Source: Sisyra terminalis
Lineage: Eukaryota > Arthropoda > Insecta > Neuroptera > Sisyridae
Assembly: GCA_958496175.1 (NCBI GenBank)
Contig: OY292276.1
Span: forward strand, 15,704,001 to 15,768,000
Direction of reading: 5' to 3'
Length of the DNA: 64,000 nt
The number at the start of each line of letters is the position of its first letter. Positions within the stretch are counted from its first letter, which is position 1. The translations under genes and the position numbers were made by a program. A model generated the notes under the pieces. It worked only from the letters and a program-made list of their open reading frames with translations. It did no database searches and had not been told where the DNA came from. Shown here one piece after another: positions 46,801 through 56,889 of this stretch.

Positions 46801-49800
46801 TACACAAAAATATTTTGTATTAGTGAAAAATGAATGCATGTAAGTTTCAATGCAAGTGGCTATTGTCCAATGGAATTGCGTGATTTAAAGACCTTCATTT
46901 GTTTTGATTGTTGATATTTTGAAAATTTAACAAAACCACTCCTATTGTCAATATACCAATAGCCATATACATGTACAGAGAACATGTCAACATTAAACAT
47001 ATTATTTGACCTATGCACGGAAGTAGTTTTTATTTTTTCTCTACCATGGAATATTGTTAAAAAAATAAGGAAATAAAAAATATGAAGATACTTTGTAACA
47101 TTCCAAAAATATTCTTTTAATGTAAGTTCAAAATTATTTCATAGTTAAAAAAAAAATTCGGAAAAATACTATGTTTTATAGATTTAGCAAAGCTTAATAA
47201 TTGTTAGTTTTTATGCCAGTAGAACTATCAACCGCTAAATCAAAAAAAAAAAATGTTTTCGGGTTTCCATTTATATTTTTTTTTCACAAAAATTTATTGA
47301 GTTAGAGATCTGAAACTTCCCAAATAATAGTAGTTTAGTATCTTTCCGTGACCCATTCCCCATGGTCAAATCCCTTGGTGCTTTGATCACAATTCTATAT
47401 AATATTTTAAAAGTTTTCAATCAATAGTGTAACTAATTTTTTAGACTTGTTCCAACGCAAATTTAAAAATTTCAAACCATTTCTAAACAAGTAATTCGAT
47501 TTCGCTAATATTTTAAGTAATTCAAGATATTTTTGCGAGAAATAAGTCTTATAAATTTGGTCATGATTAGTTGGGAATAATAGGAGTCATCCTGATGGGA
47601 TGGCTAATTAGTAATTATATTATAAGTTAATGCATTTTTAAACAATGTTATTTTTGGAACCTAATCGACTATTTTTAACGTAGAGGTTGTCATTCAATTC
47701 ATTAGGGACCTCACATTTCGGTACGAAAAAAAGGAGGAAGAACACCCAAACAAGTTGGCTTTTGAAAACTAAATTACTCCCCCCCACAAGAGACTAAAAT
47801 CGGGCACATTAATGCTGTATAGTCTATAGTAATCTTCTAAATTTTAACAAATTTTGGCCAAATTGTATGATTTTGATTTTTATATTTAATTTTGATTTCT
47901 TTACATAGTTGTTACTATTATAACGAATTCAAGCCTATCGAATACTAACTTTGTTACGCGTAATTACGTAATATATGGTCAATAATTGTTTTTGATCTTG
48001 TTATTGATACAGTGCGACCATTATACATTTTGAAAATCAATTTGCTGTCCAAAAACGCATAGATATATTAAATTTTCATTAAAATATCCATCTAAAATAT
48101 TTGGATTAATATATAGTAAAGAATTTGCTATACCTCAGTTGTATTTTATTAAATTTTCGTTGATGAACTTTTTGCGATCTTTTAAGTCTTGCAGTTTTTT
48201 TTTTTTTTTTTTTTTGATAATCACGATAATATTCTGTAATCGTTTTTGTTATTTTGTTATACTTTAAAAATTTAAAAATATTTTTATTAAAATAATGAAA
48301 TGTTTATGTAATCATTACATAAATCACCACGATTGTTAGGACGATCATTCTCAAGCAGTATAATGCTTTGGCGCGCACATTTCTATTTCATTCTGTCTTT
48401 TTTTAAATCTTATAGGTTTATATGTTTATTTCTTTTTCGTTTCACGTAATTCCAAATCACAACGGTCCTAAAGAAGTTTTCACTTCAAAAATAAAGACTA
48501 GTACGTAAAACAATTCTCTACAAATAGAGGACAAGCTATATTGGCCTTGTTTTCTAACCTAATCAAAGCTTTAGGTCATAAATATGGCAGCAAAATATTA
48601 ATGACACAAATTAAAGGAAACAAAGAAATTATTTAAACATTACCATTAAACAAAGATTTAGCAGATCCTAATTAATACGAATAAAGCTATTATTAGATCT
48701 AAATTAAACTACGGGGCAGTAGTGCATAATATGACCTCAAAAGCCCAACAAAAAAAACTGGATTCAATTCAATCATCTTCTAGATTATCTCTAGGCGCAT
48801 TTATAACGAGCCCAAAATCTAGTTTACTAGCAGAGACAAATAAAATTCCTTTAGAACTCTGGAAATTTGAACTCACTCTTAATTTCATCCTTAAGATAAG
48901 CATACTAAACCCACACCCTTTTGACAACATTAGCTCAATTCCCCACAATTCACCCCATCTAACTTCCCTGTTCAAATTTATGAAAAAGTCTCTCCTAATA
49001 TATAAAGCCACTAATATTCAAACAAGAAATCCCCATATAAGCCCAATTCCCCCCTGGTCTTCATTTTCGCTAATTTTGACCTATCAAATTTAAACCAAAT
49101 TGATAAAAAACAAAATACCCTCTTTAAAAATCTGTACCACTTATGATCTGGAAATATTCCTCGCATACCAAAGTTTTCACCGACGGTACAATCCTAAGCG
49201 AGAAGAGCGGATATTCAGTGGTTTTAAATGAGGAAACCTACAAATACCAACTACCCAATACATTCACCAATTTTTTCCTCCAAAATTATAAAACCACGTT
49301 AAGTGATCAGGGTCAACTGGAACAAATTATTACAATTTTGAGGAAGCATGAGCTTTTGGAGTCAACATAAAGATCCCCTCTCCAATGGACAATCGCTAAG
49401 GACAGTCAATGTTGATACGACTTAAAATTAAAAAAAAAATAGCAATTAGGAATTAAATTGTTCCATGGATTGATATTTCAAGTTATAAGGTTTTATATTA
49501 AGGTTATTTTTTTAATATTTTCTTTAATAATTTTTTTATCGTTAAAAGCTTTATAATTATTAACGAAAATGAAAAAAAATCCAGAAAAAATATTTTTTTT
49601 TGGTCATTTCATATAATATTTATAAGGATAATAAATCAAAGGTTGTAGGATACATCATTGTCGAATTACTATTATCAATGTTAGACTTTTTCCTTTGATG
49701 TATTACTCCAAACTTCCCTTGTAGCTTTGATACGAGTTTTCACATGGTTTCCACTAGAAACTTTTTTAATATTCCTTTTTTTAATAGTGATAAAATGTAA

Positions 49801-52800
49801 GCTTTTGTTATGAAAATTCAATGCCTTTTTATGTTACAGTGGATATTTTGAATTATCAAGGGCGACCACGAAAAATGACACCAGAAAAAAAGCTCCACAT
49901 GCTTTTGTTTACACAAAAAGCGCCTTTGGAGAAGTCTTTATCTATGCCTGACATACAAACGAGAGCTAAAAAGCGGGAACGTTTACTTGTGTAAGTTGTA
50001 CATACCATAATATGTGAATGTAATAATTCGAAATAGCACAAAATAGTCTTTGAACAATAAATCACTTTTTTCAGATTACGCGAGTATACACGTTCGGAAT
50101 CTGAGAAAAGTTTTGATGAATGCCAGATACGTCGAGCTCGTCTACAATCCCTTGGCTTGGCATATTTGAGTCCTCAAAATAAATCGCTTGCACAAAGTTT
50201 CCGTTACATGCGTAATAAACCAACTATAATTGCGTTTAAGACACCAAGTCTGGAAAATTGCGAACAGAGGGATTCATCTTCATCAATCGGATCTGTAGGT
50301 AAGAAATACAATTATGCTCATGTTTTACTTTCTGTTCGATTACATAGTGAGTTAAATATATGTCATATGCAAATTTCCGGAAAAATAATGGTGTGCGAGA
50401 TACTCGAGTTGGTATTCATTGATAATATGAACTGAACGGTAGGAATATACCACCCCCGACTTTGTCTCTTTGAAATCTCATGAAGCGGAATTAATGTGTA
50501 TCCTTCAAAGCAAATTTAAGCATCAGTTTCGACGTATTCTTATGATTAAATAAAAAAAATATATACACTCGTACAATCTCAAAAATATTATTCTTTCCAT
50601 AAAAATTGACTTGTTTCTTAAAATTTATATTAAATAACCATATTGAATTTCCCAAGATTTTCAAGATTAAATTTTTGAGTGGGACTATGTAATAAGTTTA
50701 TTTCTTCTAGCCAATGGCCAAGGCAGTTTCCGAATGATAAGTCCAGAACGAATAGCTGAAGAAGGACAAGTTTTTCCCCTGGGTACCATAACGGGCTCGA
50801 CAATTGTAGCTCCTCGACCTATGAATTATCCAGTAGGAAAACCTTTAGAAGTAAGTAGCAACTGTATTAATTAACATTCATAACATAACGTTGAGAACCG
50901 ACAAAATTACAAACAAAATTAAAGGAAAAGGAATTATTATATCAAAGGCAACCCTTTTCTAAAAGATCCAACTCTTGTCTCCTTTTTTTTTGTAAAGAAT
51001 CTGAGATAAATCTCAAATGAAATTTTCTTTTATCATTAAATAATGAAACCATTTTTTCTGTAGGAACATCATATTTCCTTTCAATGCAAATTCAATTTTG
51101 GTAACAGGAAATTCAATTCAAAAAATTAAAAAATTCCATTTTTTTTTAAATTTTCAAATTAGAAAAATAGTAGTTTTCGAGTTAATTATACTAATTGGTC
51201 AGAATGTAGTGTTTTTTTCGAAATTGTGTTTTGCAATGAAAAACTTGAAAATGTTCCGTGTAGCTGACAAGTTTAATAAATGGAAATGAAAATGACAATT
51301 GGCGCAATAACAAAGTGTTAAATCCCTGGTGAAATGATGTTTCCGGATCATTAGTATCTCCCATTCGAATTCTGTGTATTATTACTTCCTCGCATTTGAA
51401 TACTATGAATGACAACTTGATATTATCACACACAACTTGAATGGTAGCCTTACATTTTATTGTTCGGTTTTAACAATTCAAATTGTTTTCAATAATGTGT
51501 TTTATCTCAATTTCAGTTTAATATTGAATTCTGGCATAATTAAATGTGTCTTTTAATTTCACTTGATGAAAATGTATATTTACAAATCCTGAATTCAACT
51601 TTGTTCGCGTTGGAAATGTGTAATTACGTTATTGCATTTTTGATCGTTTAATAATTCGTAGTATGAAACTTCATTTGATTTTATTTCGGATGATACTTAC
51701 TAATCTAGTTGGTTCAACAGAATTAATGATTTCTTAAGGATACATTCTGTTACTCAAAACTTATTAAGCTTACAAAAGTTCGTTAGTTAGTCAATATTAC
51801 AACTTTAAAAATTAGTAAAAGTTAAGATATTGTATACATCGATATATTTCAATAATATCTAAATATTGTGTGGTCAAAATTTTCTTGACATGAAAACGAC
51901 TTTAAAATGGCTTCATTACTGTGAGAGGCACTTCAGTTTGGTCTAAAGCTTCATATTTTTCATCACTATTCAAAATTAAGCTCCACCACTGGAGGGATAA
52001 AGGATCCAAAAATTCGATTTGCAAAATGATGAATGTCACACATCGCATCTGAAGCAGTGGAAAGCGTTCCCGTTTTGAAGTTACTTTACTATGTTTTGAG
52101 CTTTTCTTTTGAGATATTTTTTTGACACGTAAGAAAGTTACGATGTACCTACGTTAAAGTTGCAATCCTCAACTGATATCAAAATTTATCGATCGCATCA
52201 ATAAAAAATTGGTGTAAAATAGTTGCAGTGAATAAATATAGTTTAAACACCACATGACCGAATAGAGCAGTGCTGCAAATATAAAAGAATCGATTGAGCC
52301 GAAGATAATATTGCGTATTTTATATTTTATGAAGAAAATTTTATTCGTTACATACACTTATTCCTGTAAAACACACGATTGTGTCTATGGTACAGCGAAA
52401 CTCCATTGTTATAAGGACTTTCACAATCTATAACTATTATAAGTTTATTCATTAATTTTTTTCTCTCGGACTAAAATAAAAAAATCATTTTTTTCAACTT
52501 TTGCGAACATTTGAAATGTTAAACAAATTCAAAGATCAAATAATATAAAAATTATCAGCAATTAAAAGTTAATGCGCCTACTGATGAACGCTCCAAACCT
52601 GGTAGATGTTTCGTTCGATCCTCGTATCGAGAAAATTTTTCGATATTTTTCGATTAATGGATTATTATTATTCCTAGAATTTCTAAAAGCCAAGGTAGTT
52701 ATAAGGTGACGGTAAATAACAATTAAAAGAAAAAAGAAGTGCGTAAAGAACATGGCCTAAAATTTCATAAATTTAGTTGGAAATGTTTAGGACGCTAACG

Positions 52801-55800
52801 ATGCCCAGTGTTTTCAAAAGTATTTATTTTACAATTACTTATTCTAAATCTATTTTTTTATACAATGTATAGCATAAGTTACATATCGGTCAATTGATTT
52901 TATTTTTCTGGGCTCATTTTTTGGTTAGTTATTAATTGAGAACCCTTGTCAGAATTACTGAGCATTCTTTTTTGTTTACAGTTCTTTTTATTTATTTTTT
53001 ATACTTTAAGCTCATTTTAGTAAACATTGCATACGTAGTAATATTCATTGTTATAAAATATATTAATTTTCAACATTTAAACTTAAATAATAAAGAAAAA
53101 GGGATTTATTGAGCTTTATGTTCAGAAAAAAAATAATAGTGGTAATGAATTACATATGATTTCAAATATAAAGAATCAAATATTGAGTCTTTTGAGTTTA
53201 TTTTAAATGCTTATATTGTAAATCGTTTTGTTAATCTTCTAGTGAATGAAAAATTATTGAAACATGTTTGTAATTATGTTAATATGCTAGTAGTTAATAT
53301 ATAAGTGAATCTTTTGGAGACATCAGGTTAAATACACAAGGTAATAAAAACCATGATGATGACCCAGAAGTTTTAAGATCTGAAGTTTTCTAGGTCATAA
53401 AATCAAGCAAAATGAAGAAAATATCAAAACCTGGTAATATTCTAATAAAACTTCAATAAACCATTTATAGACCACATCGGTACTCTACTAAGTTTTTTAA
53501 TAATGTGAATACCACTGGAGAAATACCTGAAGAATACCATAGTTGAAGTTTATTTTTTTAACACTTCTAAAAATTAAGTGAACAAAGATTTTCCGTAAGT
53601 TTAAAATAATTAATCGATTTTTCTTTGCATAAAGTACAATAGAATAAAAAGTCAACGTTAATCGATTCTAGATAAAACCAAAAGCTTTACAAATGCTTTC
53701 CCAAGAACTTTTGTTGATATTTCTTTCAAATTGCCAATTAGTCTTCCCATCATCCTTCTAAGATACGAAAGAATAGGAGTAAAAAACTACTTTATTTTTC
53801 ATCTATTATAGTTTAAATTATAAAATACTACATTTGAAACATTTTTAAATAGGACAAATGTTTTTTTTTCTTCAAATACTTCAAAAAGGAACATAGTAAT
53901 CTCGAGATGCTAAAGACTCATCAAAATACGTGACGTTGGTGCTAAAGCAATAAATTATGGAGCAATTTTCTTTTCTGAGATTTATCACCTTCTGATAGCA
54001 GTGGTTATTACTTCCTTAAAAAAATAAGATTATAATATTCGATACTGCCTTCTGTTGCATTATAAATACAAATTTTGTTTTGTGGTATTTAGCTTTTTCT
54101 TGTGTATTAGTTTTAATCACATTTGAATTGAAAAATTAATTGGAGATTTTTTGTCGCAATAGTTTTCAATCATTCTATAAAATAAAAATTCTTAATCTAA
54201 AAAATAAAAATTATATGAACAAACTAATAAATTAATGCCTTTTGCTTTAAAGATATGATTTTTTGTTTGCCACGATATTAAATTAAAACACCAAAGTAAA
54301 TTATTGATTCAATAAAAATGATCTACAGTAAAAAAGAAGTTAAAATGCTAAGTTAAAATAAATATTTATAAAGCGTATTCATATCATATTATATATATAG
54401 ATGCACATGCATGGAGTTTCATTTGTATTAAAAATTAAGCTAGAGGATATGTGTAACACATTTGATAAATTTAATCATTTCTGTAACCACTGTATAAAAT
54501 GCAAATTTTTTTTTTCATAAATTTATTTTCCATTTTTTAAAATTTATTATAAACGGACTCAAACAAACCTTATGGTTGTTACTCAAAGTAATTTTCTCAA
54601 AGCAAATGTTTTAAATAAAAGTACAATTTCGAAAAAAAAGCTCAAACGTTTCATCCTGAGAGAAGCGAATTTCATAAATAGTAATTTTCTGAAACACAGT
54701 TTCTGTAACTACATTTGATGCATTGAAGTAAATAGATTTCGTCTGGTGCAGTGAGATTATTATTTATTAAAATATACAATTTTATTTGATATCTTTGTGT
54801 CAATATTTTGTCCGGTCATTTTGTTCAAGTTTTACAGAGTGGCATGTACGAATCTCGTGAAATTCGAAAGTAAATTAAATGCAGAATGAATTTCATGAAG
54901 TAATGAGGAAATTTAGGAGAGAAATAATAACGAGTTTTGAGGACAGAAAAATGTATAGAATGTTTGAGTTTCCATAATAATAGCTAATACATTTAAATTT
55001 GTGTTGAGTTTAGAAGACCATGCGAGCATTTATTGCTTTTTTTTGTGTATATCCATTGATGAAATGGAAAAATTTAATTTAATTTTGGTCTAGAAAAGTT
55101 GAAAATGTTATATATGAGAAAAATAAAACAAAAAATGATTGAGTTGAAATTTAATTTGTGGTTTGCTTGACAGATATTTTTGGATGGTCCATATGGAACA
55201 CCATCCAGCCACATATTCCGAGCTCAGCATGCAGTTCTTATCGCAACAGGGATTGGCGTAACTCCCTTTGCATCTATTCTACAGTCTATTATGCATAGAT
55301 ATTGGAAGGCGCGGCATTCTTGTCCCAAATGTAAATTTGCATGGGCCAGTGAAATTCCTCCGACAGTCATGAATTTGAGAAAGGTTTGTTGATCGTATAT
55401 GAATATCGCATTTGTGCAAATATAACAAATACCTTTGTTGCAACCCGAATTTCCTATCCCAGGTTGACTTCTTCTGGATTAACCGCGATCAACGTTCATT
55501 TGAATGGTTCGTTAATTTGTTGTCGCAGTTGGAAATTGAGCAAGCCGAGCTTGGCGGTGCAATGGAACGCTTTTTAGAAATGCACATGTATATCACAAGT
55601 GCATTACAGAAAACAGACATGAAAGCAGTCGGATTACAACTTGCCCTAGATCTACTTCACGAGAAAGTTTGTATCTTTTCAAATCCTCTTAAACGAACAT
55701 ACCTTAAAATATTTAAAAACACAACATCATTTTTTTTGCAGGAAAAACGTGATTTAATAACAGGTTTAAAAACCAGAACAAACGCTGGCCGTCCCAACTG

Positions 55801-55939
55801 GGACAAAGTCTTTAAACAATTACAGGATCAGAAAAAAGGAAAAGTGACGGTATTTTACTGTGGACCGCCACAATTAGCTCGTATTCTACGCGTAAAATGT
55901 GATCAATACGGATTTTATTTCCGTAAAGAAACTTTTTAA
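34805..55939 (+). CDS. Nox5: NADPH oxidase 5 homologue, 17 exons, 5' incomplete, 1061 aa to stop
   Basis: Calcium-regulated membrane oxidase that passes electrons from NADPH via FAD and two haems to oxygen, forming superoxide. Domains in order (residues of the joined product): degenerate EF-hand loops at 11-22 and 79-90; EF-hands at 154-165 and 190-201 (D190, D192, D194, E201, canonical); a degenerate hand at 232-244; transmembrane core from about 300; haem ligands H379/H393 and H472/H485; FAD site HPFTISSAPE from 562; a long insert of about 265 residues; NADPH motifs LDGPYG (861-866), GIGVTPF (884-890) and CGPP (1036-1039); terminal F1061. All 16 introns are GT-AG and all phases agree. The start codon lies upstream and was not found. 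Introns range from about 60 bp to 4.3 kb. The similarity to Nox5 proteins is extensive and the identification is secure. Confidence 0.97.
34970..35081 (+). CDS. Nox5: Nox5 exon b: linker between N-terminal EF-hands
   Basis: Encodes residues 32-69 (DETQIDFAEQVESVAYVL, then CGDDPIDLHHFYQIF). Acceptor ACATTAG, donor GTATAA. The intron before it is only 70 bp. It has helical, EF-partner-like sequence with no metal loop. Confidence 0.85.
35139..35236 (+). CDS. Nox5: Nox5 exon c: second EF-like loop
   Basis: Encodes residues 70-102, IIEKLFRLIDQDSDGIVNQD onward. The loop is D-x-D-x-D-G-x-V with Q at position 12 instead of E, so calcium affinity may be low. Donor GTAAGA; ends in phase 2. Confidence 0.88.
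35298..35418 (+). CDS. Nox5: Nox5 exon d: start of the part shared with vertebrate Nox5
   Basis: Encodes residues 102-142, including SIEWLEKLFRQTVGNEKEIR and EDFHKIVLSKN. It aligns with the first, divergent EF-hand of vertebrate Nox5. Donor GTAAAT; ends in phase 0. Confidence 0.88.
35419..36542 (+). other. Nox5: Nox5 intron d-e, with an unassigned richer segment 35,470-35,700
   Basis: A 1.1-kb intron. The part 35,470-35,700 is pyrimidine- and GC-richer, with a CTATATAAAAC TATA-like box, a GTGACATCCGGGTTCCC block and a CTCCGGAAATTAGCGGAG hairpin. This could be a solo LTR or another transposon fragment, but the family is not recognised. The remainder is AT-rich. Confidence 0.45.
36543..36693 (+). 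CDS. Nox5: Nox5 exon e: canonical EF-hand
   Basis: Encodes residues 143-193, PFFTERVFQIFDKDNSGSIS then LQEF. The loop D154-K-D-N-S-G-S-I-S-L-Q-E165 has all usual ligands. It also begins the next loop, YDLDG. Acceptor TTTTTAG; donor GTAAAT; ends in phase 1 inside the second loop. Confidence 0.95.
36756..36966 (+). CDS. Nox5: Nox5 exon f: EF-hands 4 and 5
   Basis: Encodes residues 193-263. It completes DLDGDGLIQHRE (canonical). The last hand is EDADPTNRGAITYE, with a two-residue insertion relative to a normal 12-residue loop, then LLENLTIS before the membrane part. The intron before it is 62 bp. Donor GTCTGA. Confidence 0.95.
37018..37244 (+). CDS. Nox5: Nox5 exon g: proline linker and first membrane helix
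   Basis: Encodes residues 263-339: DRWLVPPKPKPPPSS, then a hydrophobic helix (VYLIFISAFLVLNLALFIS) and ARACG. It links the EF head to the membrane core. Donor GTTAGT; ends in phase 1. Confidence 0.95.
38349..38837. mobile_element. Fold-back MITE, 489 bp
   Basis: The left arm starts GGTAGGGTAGTCCTTAATAG and the right end, on the minus strand, starts TATAGTGGTCCTTAATGGGG. Each arm is about 180-190 bp, roughly 85-90% alike by eye, around a centre of about 110 bp. ATGTCA flanks both sides (38,343-38,348 and 38,838-38,843) and may be the target duplication. A TA duplication close to the ends is an alternative. No coding capacity. The superfamily is uncertain. Confidence 0.85.
38936..39700 (+). 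repeat. Dispersed repeat, copy 1
   Basis: Shares with 46,830-47,340 the words CAATGGRATTGCG, GATTTAAA, TTCATTTGTTTTGATT, GAAAATTTAAC-AAACCACTCC and, 600 bp further on, AGATCTGAAACTTCC, in the same order and orientation. It may be an unclassified transposon or a duplicated intron segment. Confidence 0.55.
40574..40762 (+). CDS. Nox5: Nox5 exon h: haem-binding helices
   Basis: Encodes residues 339-402: GQCLNFNCMFVLVLMLRQ, then DQHIYLHKLTG and IIHSITHILNF. H379 and H393, 14 residues apart, fit the first pair of haem ligands of the ferric-reductase fold. Donor GTAAGT. Confidence 0.96.
40826..41019 (+). CDS. Nox5: Nox5 exon i: membrane core
   Basis: Encodes residues 402-466: GLFGLVHGWANPTG, then a hydrophobic helix ILDVILLIMVICSQAFV and RRGGCFE. 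Donor GTCAGT. The frame stays open past the donor into the 65-bp intron, but the Nox5 match resumes at 41,085. Confidence 0.96.
41085..41406 (+). CDS. Nox5: Nox5 exon j: second haem pair and FAD-binding site
   Basis: Encodes residues 467-574: IFYWTHLLYIPFWCLVFLHG with H472 and H485, then GPNFWKW. The cytosolic FAD domain follows: YISSGLLLPSRVTHLVIKRP, YHPGDYVFVNVP, and HPFTISSAPEQE, the flavin-binding motif. Donor GTAACA. Confidence 0.97.
43516..44387 (-). mobile_element. Pogo-like DNA transposon, internally deleted
   Basis: Terminal inverted repeats GGGGAAGCCCGGGCAAGA (left) and GAGGAAGCCCGGGCAAGA (right, minus strand), each bordered by TA, fit a Tc1/mariner/pogo-type element of 872 bp. The minus strand retains the C-terminal zinc finger of a transposase (43,697-43,849). 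The catalytic DDE core is missing. Confidence 0.75.
43697..43849 (-). pseudogene. C-terminal zinc finger of pogo-like transposase
   Basis: Reads CFCLVCSEIYIEPPIEDW, then CKRWAHENCTSYLRLGSYYC, then DDCED-stop. The arrangement C-x2-C ... W..C..W-H-x2-C ... C-x2-C is the PHD-like finger at the end of many insect pogo/Tigger-type transposases (W-I-Q-C-x2-C-x2-W-x-H). One cysteine of the second pair appears lost, since WIDQC replaces WIQCxxC. Confidence 0.65.
45489..45827 (+). CDS. Nox5: Nox5 exon k: end of FAD domain and start of insert
   Basis: Encodes residues 574-687: DYMWLHIRGVGQWTNRLYNY completes the flavin domain. The insect-type insert then begins, with the basic SLKRKFSGRDAARRARLAGF and an acidic/serine-rich SDDIPPVSASDGELNNSAG. 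The first in-frame ATG (45,494) is internal. Acceptor ATTTTCAG; donor GTAATA, with the open frame running on into the intron. Confidence 0.95.
46830..47340 (+). repeat. Dispersed repeat, copy 2
   Basis: Partner of 38,936-39,700, same orientation and word order, somewhat shorter. Both lie in introns of the same gene 8 kb apart. Exact boundaries could not be fixed by eye. Confidence 0.55.
48520..49375 (+). pseudogene. LINE fossil of I/LOA type: RT thumb and RNase H start
   Basis: Reads IRSKLNYGAVVHNMTSKAQQ, then KKLDSIQSSSRLSLGAFITS and SLLAETNKIPLELW. This is the stretch after the RT core of I/LOA-clade LINEs (RSKLDYG...LD.IQ...R...GAF.TSP..SL..E). After stops comes KVFTDGTILSEKSGYSVVL, the first motif of an LINE RNase H domain. 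Stops and frame breaks show it is dead. It is inserted in a Nox5 intron in the sense orientation. Confidence 0.75.
49840..49990 (+). CDS. Nox5: Nox5 exon l: insert region
   Basis: Encodes residues 687-737: VDILNYQGRPRKMTPEKK, LHMLLFTQKAPLEKSLSMPD and IQTRAKKRERLLV. Highly basic, no known domain. Phases match on both sides (1 in, 2 out). Donor GTAAGT. Confidence 0.9.
50075..50298 (+). CDS. Nox5: Nox5 exon m: insert region
   Basis: Encodes residues 737-812: EYTRSESEKSFDECQIRRAR, LQSLGLAYLSPQNKSLAQSF and FKTPSLENCEQRDSSSSIGS. Basic and serine-rich, with several possible phosphorylation sites (R-x-x-S type). Donor GTAAGA; the intron before it is 84 bp. Confidence 0.9.
50299..50710 (+). other. 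Nox5: Nox5 intron m-n
   Basis: A 412-bp AT-rich intron. The frame of exon m stays open for some 130 bases past the donor, then closes. Nothing else is recognised. Confidence 0.7.
50711..50850 (+). CDS. Nox5: Nox5 exon n: end of insert
   Basis: Encodes residues 812-858: GSFRMISPERIAEEGQVFPL, GTITGSTIVAPRPMNYPVGK, PLE. It joins directly to the NADPH-lobe motif in the next exon. Acceptor CTTCTAG; donor GTAAGT; phase 0 out. Confidence 0.88.
50851..55173 (+). other. Nox5: Nox5 intron n-o, 4.3 kb
   Basis: AT-rich. Contains a diverged relative of the fold-back repeat at 250-431 (about 52,610-52,725). No other transposon or exon is recognised. Simple A/T tracts are frequent. Confidence 0.7.
55174..55383 (+). 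CDS. Nox5: Nox5 exon o: NADPH-binding lobe, first part
   Basis: Encodes residues 859-928: IFLDGPYGTPSSHIFRAQHA, then VLIATGIGVTPFASILQSIM, then SCPKCKFAWASEIPPTVMNL. LDGPYG and GIGVTPF are the pyrophosphate and nicotinamide-binding motifs of NADPH oxidases. Donor GTTTGT. Confidence 0.97.
55463..55666 (+). CDS. Nox5: Nox5 exon p: NADPH-binding lobe, middle
   Basis: Encodes residues 929-996: VDFFWINRDQRSFEWFVNLL, then ERFLEMHMYITSALQKTDMK, then LQLALDLLHEK. This is strongly conserved Nox5 sequence. Phase 0 at both ends. Acceptor CCCAG; donor GTTTGT. Confidence 0.97.
55742..55939 (+). CDS. Nox5: Nox5 exon q: last exon
   Basis: Encodes residues 997-1061: EKRDLITGLKTRTNAGRPNW, then KGKVTVFYCGPPQLARILRV and a terminal aromatic FYFRKETF before TAA. 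CGPP is the conserved cysteine motif of the NADPH lobe, and the terminal Phe is the usual C-terminal residue of NADPH oxidases. Confidence 0.97.
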   Translation, partial: EKRDLITGLKTRTNAGRPNWDKVFKQLQDQKKGKVTVFYCGPPQLARILRVKCDQYGFYFRKETF

Positions 55940-56460
55940 ATTTTTTTTTCTCCATATTTATGAATGCAGTACTTTATTCTTCTTGGATTAAATTTAATCA
56001 TACTTTTTTGTGTTTTGGAATGAAATAGTATTATTTTTTTAGCGAAACCATCGCTTGTTACCTTCATCATAATTATTCAACAAGTCTCGTGAGATTTATG
56101 GTTACCATTTAGTTATTAATTAAAACTATGTTTTTTTGTTTCTTTTACTGTTAATTTTTGCGTTTTAATATAAATGGAAATTTAAAACGCTATTTTTATT
56201 TCTCATAAAAATGTAACAATACTTTCATATTTATATTTATAACTCTATAATGTTATTTAAGTATTAATTAAATACTCTCTTATTTTATGTGAGCTTTTAT
56301 TTAAATGTAAAGATAAACTTCATATTTTTAATTATTTATTTTATTTTTGATATATAATCTACAATCTACATATTTCTTATTTATATTTGATTTTTAAATA
56401 ATTTTTCCTTCTTTATATCAGCATTTGTAGAACAATTGTATTTGTAATTTAGATTAACAA
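55940..56460 (+). other. Nox5: Nox5 3' UTR (inferred)
   Basis: AT-rich sequence between the stop and the first canonical AATAAA. Contains several ATTTA words, as often seen in unstable transcripts. Confidence 0.5.
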
Positions 56461-56466
56461 AATAAA
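56461..56466 (+). terminator. Nox5: Candidate poly(A) signal of Nox5
   Basis: First AATAAA after the Nox5 stop codon, 522 nt downstream. Weaker variants such as ATTAAA occur earlier and could be used. Confidence 0.45.
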
Positions 56467-56889
56467 TTACATTTAATTGAATTTTTTTATTTTATTTATA
56501 TAAGCAAAAGTAAATTACTGAACTTAAATAAGACTTAAACACTTTTCCTCAGTACAAAAGTGAAGGGAATGGATAACAACACCAAAATTGAATCAAAAAG
56601 TTTTCGTGGCTTACATTTTTTCAATAACATCGGGTTTTTTTTTTAGCTGCAATACTTTCTGTAAGTATTATGCAAGGGCAAAAGATTATACTGTCTTTTT
56701 GGATTCATCTTCAATTTTTTTAATAATATGGATATTATTGAAACATTTGTCGTAAGTAATTTATAAGTTTTTTTATTTTGGGATTTATCTAGGGATTATC
56801 ATGAACTAGATTCAAAATGATAATTTGTCGTAAGTATTAAAGTAAAAGAAAACTCTTTTAACTTTCCTCTCCAACACACAATATAAGGT

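Larger units (their letters stand above)
45828..49839 (+). other. Nox5: Nox5 intron k-l, 4.0 kb
   Basis: Contains the second copy of the dispersed repeat and an I/LOA-like LINE fossil. A 21-base T run lies at about 48,196. The remainder is AT-rich. Confidence 0.8.

Noticed and set aside
49856..50065. 69-codon minus-strand ORF opposite Nox5 exon l
   Set aside because: Shadow of the confirmed Nox5 exon.
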